From contig CAZMTB010000041.1 in the NCBI GenBank assembly GCA_964569095.1, positions 1-21,092 of the forward strand: a DNA stretch of 21,092 nt, written 5' to 3'. A program made the position numbers and the translations under genes. Each line of letters opens with the position of its first letter. Position 1 is the first letter of the stretch. Of this stretch, positions 15,586 to 21,092 are shown piece after piece. The notes below the pieces were generated by a model, which had not been told where the DNA came from, ran no database searches, and was given only the letters and a program-made list of their open reading frames with translations. Source of the DNA: JALWSI01 sp964569095 [NCBI: uncultured Aquificales bacterium]. GTDB lineage: Bacteria > Thermosulfidibacterota > Thermosulfidibacteria > Thermosulfidibacterales.

Positions 15586-18147
15586 TCACTTCAGAGTCTG
15601 CAACTCTTGGGTGGCCTTCCCCTTCGCCTCCGGGTCAGAAGAGGCCTTGGAGATGAACCTCAGTAGCCTTTTCGCTTTGCTCTTGTAACCTGCCAGGCGG
15701 TAGGTCTCTGCAGCACTCAGAAGCATTCTCCACCTCTGAGGATCGGTTTTGGGAAGCAGGTAGAAGACCTGCTCGTACTCCTTGGCGGCGCTCTTGAACC
15801 TACCTAGAGACTCCATGGCCTTGGCCCTCAAGGTGTGGAACTCCACAGCCTGGCCACCTCCGCAGAGGGTGGGATTCTGAACGAAAGAGAAGGCTATCGA
15901 TGGAAGACCCTGGGTCAGGTAGTGAGAGGCAAGGGCAATTCCCGCCTTACACTTCGGTTCACCCTCCCCTTTGGCAAAGAGCTCCTTGTAAACCTCCATC
16001 TGCCTCTCTTTGTCCCCCATGGCTCCAAAGCATTGAGCCATGGCGTAGAGGGCCTCCGGGGTATCCACCCCCTGATAGTAGTAGAGGGCCTCTTGCCAGT
16101 TCTTCATCCTCTGGCAGGCCTCTCCCAAGGCAAGGCGCCACTTTGCAACGTCCTCCTCGGAAACAGCCTCCTTGAAGAGGGCGTTGGCAATCTCCCTCGC
16201 CTTGTCGTAATTCCCCTGGAGTATCAGAGTCTTGGCCAACAGGAACCTCAGCTGGTAGTCGTAGGGTGGAGGGGGCATGGTGTCCAAGAGGTCACCTATC
16301 TCTACCACCGCCATGTCGAGAAAGCCGTTATCTACAAGGGCAGACACCACCTTAACAGCCACTGGCAGGCTTAGCCTCTTATCCCTCTTCGCCCGCTGGT
16401 AGATGCTGAACCACTTCCCCGGGGGATAGGAGTTAACCAGACAATCGAGGAGAATGGGGTCGTTCTTCAGGGCACTCCAGTTCTTGCTAAGCTCTACGGC
16501 CTGATCACACAAGCCCCTTGAAACCATGGCCTTCATGATCTCTCGAGCCCCTGAAAGGAGAGAAGGCACCTGGGAAGCGTTACCAGACATCACCAGGTTG
16601 ACCGCCTCGTCCATCCTGCCTGCATCTACCAGGGCCTCAACCATCAAGGGACAGAGGTTCTCTACTGTCTCCTCTGCACAGGGATTTCCTCCCTTGGCAG
16701 CCCTCTTGAAGAGGGCAACGGCATCTTTGGGTTTCCCCGCCTTCAGCATCACCCTTCCCCTGAGTACCACCACCTCCTGGCGCATATCCTTCGGCACGGA
16801 GGAGAGCGAGCTTGGTAGCACACCCACCAAGGTAGAAGGTGCAACTGGTAACCCCTGGTCAAGTATGAGCCTCACAGCCGCCACCCTCTCCTTGAGGCTC
16901 AGGCGCCTGCTACCCCGGAGGGCGATCGAGAAGTGAAAAGCGGCCTTCTGCTGGTCTCCATTGTACCAGAGAATCCAACCTAACCAGTACGAAGCCCTGG
17001 TATCCAGAGGAGAAGGAGTGCCATTGGTTATGGTCTTCTCGAACCAACCCTTGGCCGCCTTGAGATTCCCCCCATTCAGGGTGAGGCACCCCAACAGGTA
17101 GAAGAGGTTCTCTGCAGCAGCAGAGCCTGCTTGAACCTTGTCTGCCTCGGCTTCAAACTCCTCCACCGCACTGGAGGAGTTACCCTCCATGGCGTACCTT
17201 GCGAGCCCCACCTTCATCTTCGCCCACGGGCTGTACCACGAACCCGCCGGAACCCTTTGGAACGCATCCACCGCCTCTTTCCAGCGACCCAGCCTGAAGA
17301 GGGCCTGGGCCACCCACAACCTGCCCCCCACCACTGTGGAGAACTCCTTCTGGTGCGCAACTATGGTGCCCCAGCACCCCCTTCTTGCCAAGAGAAGCAA
17401 CACCGTCTCGTTTGGAGGAAAGACGTAGTCGCACTTGTCGAAGGCGAGGGCCACCAACCTCTTGAAGCGCTCAATCTCCGGTTGCCCAGAGAAGAGGGAT
17501 AGCCTCTTGTAGGCCTCCCGGTAATCCCCGTCCTCCAGGATCTCGGCGATCATCTCGGAGTCTTTGAAGGGTATGGGAACCTTCTCGAGCTCCTTCTTCC
17601 AGTCTATTCTGCCCACCCTCAGGGGATCCCTCCAGAAGCTCATGCTCCTTATCTGGTCAACGGAGATGGGTTTGGGCCACTCGATCTTCCTTTTCGCCCC
17701 CTTGGCCTCGGCTTCTCCCTCTTCCTTGGGAAGGGGAAGCTCCGTCACCGTGGCGTTGGACGCGGTCTGGTTGACACCCTCAACCTCTCTTGGAAGGGCC
17801 GTAGCGTTACCACCCTCTGGTCCCGCCAGGGTGCCAGCAGGAGTTGTGTTCACCGTGGAGTTGAGAATCCTCCCCGACCCATTACCTTCAGGAATCCCCG
17901 AGGCGTTATCCTGGGAAGCAGGGGCAGGAGGCGAGGTTCTTCCCAGCTCCTCCTCTATTCTCTTGCGGATCTCCTCAAGGCTCTCCTGGTATGAGCCTCC
18001 TTTGAGCAGATCGCTTCCTCCCAGAACCTTTGAGGCATTGAACCGCTGGCTGGAGAGAGGGGCCGTCTCCACCTCGTACCCCGTCTCTCCCCACACCCCC
18101 GAGGGAACCAATAGGATCAACAAGCCTATTAGCAATTTACGCATCAT
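15586..18147 (-). CDS. Exported TPR-repeat protein of unknown function
   Basis: 853-aa protein that I cannot name. A signal peptide is clear: MMRK, then a hydrophobic core to about 18, with likely cleavage after VWG (20/21). Residues 71-140 form a Pro/Ser/Thr/Asn/Gly linker in which every Asn lies in an N-X-S/T sequon, followed by a charged stretch (141-155). From about 200 to the end it is helical, with TPR-like helix pairs, for example around 276-300, 384-412, 459-485, 637-660, 669-692, 697-725, 771-795 and 808-833. It is probably periplasmic or outer-membrane-associated, perhaps an assembly scaffold; the role is unknown. The ATG overlaps the hemB stop (ATGA); no Shine-Dalgarno is near, so translation is probably coupled to hemB. 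Confidence 0.85.
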   Translation of the reverse strand: MMRKLLIGLLILLVPSGVWGETGYEVETAPLSSQRFNASKVLGGSDLLKGGSYQESLEEIRKRIEEELGRTSPPAPASQDNASGIPEGNGSGRILNSTVNTTPAGTLAGPEGGNATALPREVEGVNQTASNATVTELPLPKEEGEAEAKGAKRKIEWPKPISVDQIRSMSFWRDPLRVGRIDWKKELEKVPIPFKDSEMIAEILEDGDYREAYKRLSLFSGQPEIERFKRLVALAFDKCDYVFPPNETVLLLLARRGCWGTIVAHQKEFSTVVGGRLWVAQALFRLGRWKEAVDAFQRVPAGSWYSPWAKMKVGLARYAMEGNSSSAVEEFEAEADKVQAGSAAAENLFYLLGCLTLNGGNLKAAKGWFEKTITNGTPSPLDTRASYWLGWILWYNGDQQKAAFHFSIALRGSRRLSLKERVAAVRLILDQGLPVAPSTLVGVLPSSLSSVPKDMRQEVVVLRGRVMLKAGKPKDAVALFKRAAKGGNPCAEETVENLCPLMVEALVDAGRMDEAVNLVMSGNASQVPSLLSGAREIMKAMVSRGLCDQAVELSKNWSALKNDPILLDCLVNSYPPGKWFSIYQRAKRDKRLSLPVAVKVVSALVDNGFLDMAVVEIGDLLDTMPPPPYDYQLRFLLAKTLILQGNYDKAREIANALFKEAVSEEDVAKWRLALGEACQRMKNWQEALYYYQGVDTPEALYAMAQCFGAMGDKERQMEVYKELFAKGEGEPKCKAGIALASHYLTQGLPSIAFSFVQNPTLCGGGQAVEFHTLRAKAMESLGRFKSAAKEYEQVFYLLPKTDPQRWRMLLSAAETYRLAGYKSKAKRLLRFISKASSDPEAKGKATQELQTLK

Positions 18148-19118
18148 TGCAGAATAGGTGCAACCTCCATGGCGAAGTAGGTGATTATTATGTCTGCACC
18201 GGCCCTCTTTATGCCCAGCAGCGACTCAAGCATCACCCTCTCCTCATCTATCCATCCCAACCTACCCGCGGCCTTGATCATGGAGTACTCACCGCTCACG
18301 TTGTAGGCCACAAGGGGCACCTGGGGAAAGGCGTCCCTAACCACCCTGATCACGTCAAGGTAGGGAAGGGCCGGCTTAACCATAAGCATGTCGGCTCCCT
18401 CCAGGAGGTCGCTTTCCGCCTCTCTCAAGGCCTCTCTCACGTTGGCAGGATCCATCTGGTAGGTCTTCCTGTCCCCAAACTGGGGCGCGGACTCCGCGGC
18501 ATCCCTAAAGGGTCCGTAGAAGGCCGAGGCGTATTTGACCGCGTAAGAGAGGATGGGAACTTCGATAAACCCCTCTTGGTCCAGCGCCTCTCGAATGGCC
18601 TTCACCCTTCCGTCCATCATGTCTGAGGGAGCCACAACATCGGCTCCGGCCCTGGCGTGGGACACCGCCTCCTTCGCCAGAAGCTCCAAGGTGGGATCGT
18701 TTAATACTCTCCCATCCCTCACCACGCCGCAATGGCCGTGATCCGTGTACTCGCAGAGACACACGTCGGTTACCACCAGCAGGCCAGGGACCTCTTCCTT
18801 CAGCGCCCTTATGGCCCTCTGGATTATCCCCTCGTCGTTGTAGGCCTCACTGCCCAAGGGGTCCTTGTGATCCGGAATGCCAAAGAGGATCACCGCGGGA
18901 ATACCGAGCCCGTGGGCCCTCTTCGCCTCGTCCACGAGTCTGTCAATGGAGAGCTGGTACACCCCGGGCATTGAAGAGACCGGGTTTGCAACACCACTAC
19001 CCTCTACCACGAAGAAGGGTTGAATCAACTGGTCCACCCTCAGCGCGGTCTCCCTCACCATGCGTCGGATTGCGTCGGATCCCCTCAACCTCCTCATCCT
19101 GTGAATGGGAAAGGCCAT
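18144..19118 (-). CDS. hemB: Delta-aminolevulinic acid dehydratase (porphobilinogen synthase) HemB
   Basis: Condenses two 5-aminolevulinate molecules to porphobilinogen for heme, siroheme or cobamide synthesis. The 324-aa product aligns closely with the zinc-dependent enterobacterial type: the zinc cysteines Cys120, Cys122 and Cys130 in [13 protein letters not shown], active-site Lys195 in [16 protein letters not shown], and Schiff-base Lys248 in [12 protein letters not shown]. The ATG chosen is preceded by GAGGAGGAG and gives [13 protein letters not shown], a normal start; the frame is open 30 codons further up but without family resemblance. It follows the SAM-hydrolase gene by 96 nt and is overlapped by the TPR gene. 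Other hem genes are not in the window. Confidence 0.98.
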   Translation of the reverse strand: MAFPIHRMRRLRGSDAIRRMVRETALRVDQLIQPFFVVEGSGVANPVSSMPGVYQLSIDRLVDEAKRAHGLGIPAVILFGIPDHKDPLGSEAYNDEGIIQRAIRALKEEVPGLLVVTDVCLCEYTDHGHCGVVRDGRVLNDPTLELLAKEAVSHARAGADVVAPSDMMDGRVKAIREALDQEGFIEVPILSYAVKYASAFYGPFRDAAESAPQFGDRKTYQMDPANVREALREAESDLLEGADMLMVKPALPYLDVIRVVRDAFPQVPLVAYNVSGEYSMIKAAGRLGWIDEERVMLESLLGIKRAGADIIITYFAMEVAPILQ

Positions 19119-19214
19119 AAAACTCCTCCTCGTTCCGCAGTACCCCCACCCTCTCAGTGGCCCTTTTCTCTTCCAAGCACCCCTACAAGTCAAGGCACCA
19201 ACGGCCAAGATTCC

Positions 19215-20000
19215 TCAAGCAAGATCAACCACAATCAAATCTCCAACCCCTACCCTCAAAAGATCGGCGGCATTGCCCTTGAAGACGAATAGCTCCAGGA
19301 GGCCGCAACTGTCCACGATTGCCCCAACACCCCTTCCCTCCCACTGAAGGTAGCTCTCGGCGACACCCTCCACCACTACCCCTCCAACCCTCACCCGAGC
19401 TATACTCCCCGGCAAGAGAGAAGGACGGATATTGGTTATGAGATTCCCAAAGGGGTCCACCAGGATCACACTACCCGTCACAACCTTGCCATCAACGTGT
19501 GGAACGGGCAGGTCAAGGCTCTCTTTTGGTCTGGCAATGGGTTCCCCAAGGGTTATCAGCGGAACCCCTTTGGCTATCCAGGCTCCAAGGGGGGCAAAAA
19601 CGTCCCTGCCGTGGAAGGTACGGCTCAAAGACCTGCAGAATCCCTGGTACTCCCTGAGGTGAAATGCCCTGGCAGAGTCAGAGAACCTGTCCCAAAGTGG
19701 CCACAGCAGGCCGTTATCAGGGGCAACAAAGGTGCAGTTAGCGGCATGTAGAAGCAACACCTCTCTGCAACTTCCCACCCCTGGATCCACCACGCACAGG
19801 TGCACGGTGCCTGGAGGAAAATCCTCGAAGGAGCAGAGTAGCGTGTGTGCAGCCCACCTGATGTCTGCAAAGGGAAGAGAGTGGGTGAGGTCAACCACCC
19901 TGGCATGGGGAGCCAGAGAGTGTATCACCCCCTTCATCTGGGCTGGGTACGTGGAGTCACCAAAGTCGGTGAGCAGGGTTATCAGCGGCACATCTCTCAT
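19215..20000 (-). CDS. SAM hydroxide adenosyltransferase (DUF62 family)
   Basis: 261-aa member of the DUF62/SAM-hydroxide adenosyltransferase family, relatives of fluorinase that use water or hydroxide to split S-adenosylmethionine into adenosine and methionine. Seen: ITLLTDFG at 7-14, VVDPGVGSCRE with Asp72 and Arg79, APDNGLL at 93-99, TFHGRDVFAP with His130, and DPFGNLITNI plus a C-terminal GNAA segment of the second domain. Asp72-Arg79-His130 match the Asp-Arg-His triad described for archaeal members, so hydrolysis rather than halogenation is expected. Physiological role is unclear. The ATG lies 11 nt past the T-run of the groEL terminator, with only a weak GGGG ribosome site; a GTG at codon 4 is an alternative start. 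Confidence 0.9.
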   Translation of the reverse strand: MRDVPLITLLTDFGDSTYPAQMKGVIHSLAPHARVVDLTHSLPFADIRWAAHTLLCSFEDFPPGTVHLCVVDPGVGSCREVLLLHAANCTFVAPDNGLLWPLWDRFSDSARAFHLREYQGFCRSLSRTFHGRDVFAPLGAWIAKGVPLITLGEPIARPKESLDLPVPHVDGKVVTGSVILVDPFGNLITNIRPSLLPGSIARVRVGGVVVEGVAESYLQWEGRGVGAIVDSCGLLELFVFKGNAADLLRVGVGDLIVVDLA

Positions 20001-20011
20001 GCCCCAAGGTT

Positions 20012-20045
20012 AAAAAAAGCCCCCGGCCTTGGCAAGGCCGGGGGC
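20012..20045 (-). terminator. Intrinsic terminator of groEL
   Basis: On the - strand a perfect 12-bp GC-rich stem (20045-20034 with 20030-20019, arms GCCCCCGGCCTT and AAGGCCGGGGGC on the + strand) with a 3-nt loop is followed by seven T (20018-20012). It lies 30 nt after the groEL stop. This is a textbook intrinsic terminator, and it sits inside what must be the leader of the next gene. Confidence 0.93.
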
Positions 20046-20075
20046 AAAGTGTGGGGAAGTGTTGTGTGGGGGTTT

Positions 20076-21092
20076 TTAGTACTCAGGCATCTGGGGCATA
20101 GGGTTTTTCTCGGGCTCAGGGATCTCAACGATCCCGCACTCGGTGGTGAGCATCAGACCCGCCACGCTGGCAGCGTTCTGAAGGGCCGAACGCACCACCT
20201 TGGTGGGATCGATGATTCCACGCTCAAACATGTCCACGTACTCCAGGGCATTGGCATCGAATCCAATGGTGTCCTTATCCTTAGCCTTTATCTCCTGCAC
20301 CACCAGAGAGCCCTCGTAGCCCGCGTTCTCGGCAATCTGCCTCAAGGGCTCGCACACGGCGCGACGCAGTATCTCGATTCCTATCCTCTCGTCGTCATCG
20401 GTGGTCTCAACCTTGTCCAGTGCCCTGGAGGCCCGTATCAAGGTTACACCACCACCAGGCACAATACCCTCCTCCACCGCGGCCTTGGTGGCATTGAGGG
20501 CATCCTCAACCCTTGCCTTCTTCTCTTTCAATTCGGTCTCGGTGGCCGAACCCACCTTGATCACCGCCACTCCACCAACGAGCTTGGCCAGACGCTCCTG
20601 GAGCTTCTCGCGGTCGTAGTCAGAGGTGGTGGTCTCTATCTGCTTCTTGATCTGCTTCACGCGGCCCTCAATGGCAGCAGAGTCACCGGCACCGCCCACG
20701 ATAGTGGTGTGCTCCTTGTCAACGATCACCTTCTTGGCCCTGCCAAGATCGGTGAACTTAACGTTCTCCAGCTTGATGCCAAGCTCCTCGGACACCACCT
20801 GGCCACCGGTGAGAATGGCGATGTCCTTCAGCATCTCCTTACGCCTGTCGCCAAAGCCAGGGGCTTTCACGGCGCAGGCATTCAGGGTACCCCTCAGCTT
20901 GTTCACCACCAGGGTGGCCAAGGCCTCTCCCTCAACGTCCTCGGCTATGATCAAGAGGGGCCTGCTGGAACGTGCAACCTCCTCCAGGAGGGGCAGAAGA
21001 TCCCTCATGTTGCTTATCTTCTTCTCGTGGATCAGAATAACGGGATCCTCGAACACCGTCTCCATCTTCTCGGGATCGGTGACGAAATAGGG
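20076..21092 (-). CDS. groEL: 60 kDa chaperonin GroEL (3' part; 5' end outside window)
   Basis: ATP-driven protein-folding chaperonin. The frame runs off the window edge; 338 residues are visible, beginning [10 protein letters not shown], equal to E. coli residue 202 onward, so about 200 N-terminal residues are missing and total length would be near 539. Visible landmarks: [11 protein letters not shown] and [19 protein letters not shown] of the apical domain, [13 protein letters not shown], the catalytic Asp (fragment 197, equal to E. coli Asp398) in [15 protein letters not shown], and GGGVTL. The C-terminal tail ends [11 protein letters not shown] instead of the common Gly-Gly-Met repeat. 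groES would be expected upstream, outside the window. Confidence 0.98.
   Translation of the reverse strand, partial: PYFVTDPEKMETVFEDPVILIHEKKISNMRDLLPLLEEVARSSRPLLIIAEDVEGEALATLVVNKLRGTLNACAVKAPGFGDRRKEMLKDIAILTGGQVVSEELGIKLENVKFTDLGRAKKVIVDKEHTTIVGGAGDSAAIEGRVKQIKKQIETTTSDYDREKLQERLAKLVGGVAVIKVGSATETELKEKKARVEDALNATKAAVEEGIVPGGGVTLIRASRALDKVETTDDDERIGIEILRRAVCEPLRQIAENAGYEGSLVVQEIKAKDKDTIGFDANALEYVDMFERGIIDPTKVVRSALQNAASVAGLMLTTECGIVEIPEPEKNPMPQMPEY

Noticed and set aside
19165-19195. Possible promoter for hemB on the - strand (TTGACT at 19193-19188)
   Set aside because: The -10 position 17 nt on reads GAGAAA, a poor match; not enough to call.
19119-19208. Longer N-terminus for hemB (30 extra codons)
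   Set aside because: The ATG at 19118 has a strong GAGGAGGAG ahead of it and gives the standard 324-aa enzyme; the extension has no family resemblance.
1-21092. Mobile elements, CRISPR, tRNA/rRNA genes, phage or defence genes
   Set aside because: Nothing of the kind is visible; all genes are core metabolism or envelope genes and no intergenic gap exceeds about 160 nt.

Overview
The window reads as ordinary, dense chromosome (no mobile elements, CRISPR, rRNA or tRNA seen) from a Gram-negative-type (diderm) bacterium. Lipid A genes (lpxB, an msbA-like exporter) argue for an outer membrane. GC is high by eye, AGG/AGA arginine and ATA isoleucine codons are frequent, and genes are tightly packed with many 4-nt overlaps, a style common in thermophiles. 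The fatty-acid cluster uses FabK rather than FabI, as in Firmicutes, Synergistetes and several deep-branching diderm groups. I cannot name the phylum from sequence alone.

Layout. (1) Positions 1-3393, + strand: the distal part of a tryptophan operon: the last codons of an upstream gene (probably trpD), then trpC, trpF, trpB and trpA, all overlapping. (2) Positions 3439-14126, - strand: one long lipid-envelope operon read in the order yceD(DUF177)-rpmF-plsX-fabH-fabK-fabD-fabG-acpP-fabF-rnc-lpxB-msbA. It joins ribosomal protein L32, phospholipid and fatty-acid synthesis, RNase III and late lipid A synthesis and export. (3) Positions 14127-14283: a compact divergent promoter region with a good sigma70-type promoter on each strand. 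(4) proA (proline synthesis) on the + strand, converging on (5) a - strand group: groEL (3' part only), an intrinsic terminator, a SAM hydroxide adenosyltransferase (DUF62), hemB, and a large exported TPR protein of unknown function.

How the genes work together: TrpC, F, B and A carry anthranilate-derived intermediates to tryptophan. PlsX, FabH, FabK, FabD, FabG, AcpP and FabF supply initiation, elongation and the acyl-phosphate exit of type II fatty-acid synthesis (no dehydratase FabZ/FabA and no acetyl-CoA carboxylase in this window). LpxB uses acylated UDP-sugars to make the lipid A disaccharide, and the MsbA-like exporter probably flips the product.

I found no convincing undescribed system. 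The points most worth a second look are an N-glycosylation-sequon cluster at the N-terminus of the exported TPR protein (all eight Asn of the first 140 residues are in N-X-S/T), the groEL terminator that ends 11 nt before the start codon of the DUF62 gene, two U-tract-less hairpins at the two convergent gene junctions, and a GroEL C-terminal tail without the usual GGM repeat.
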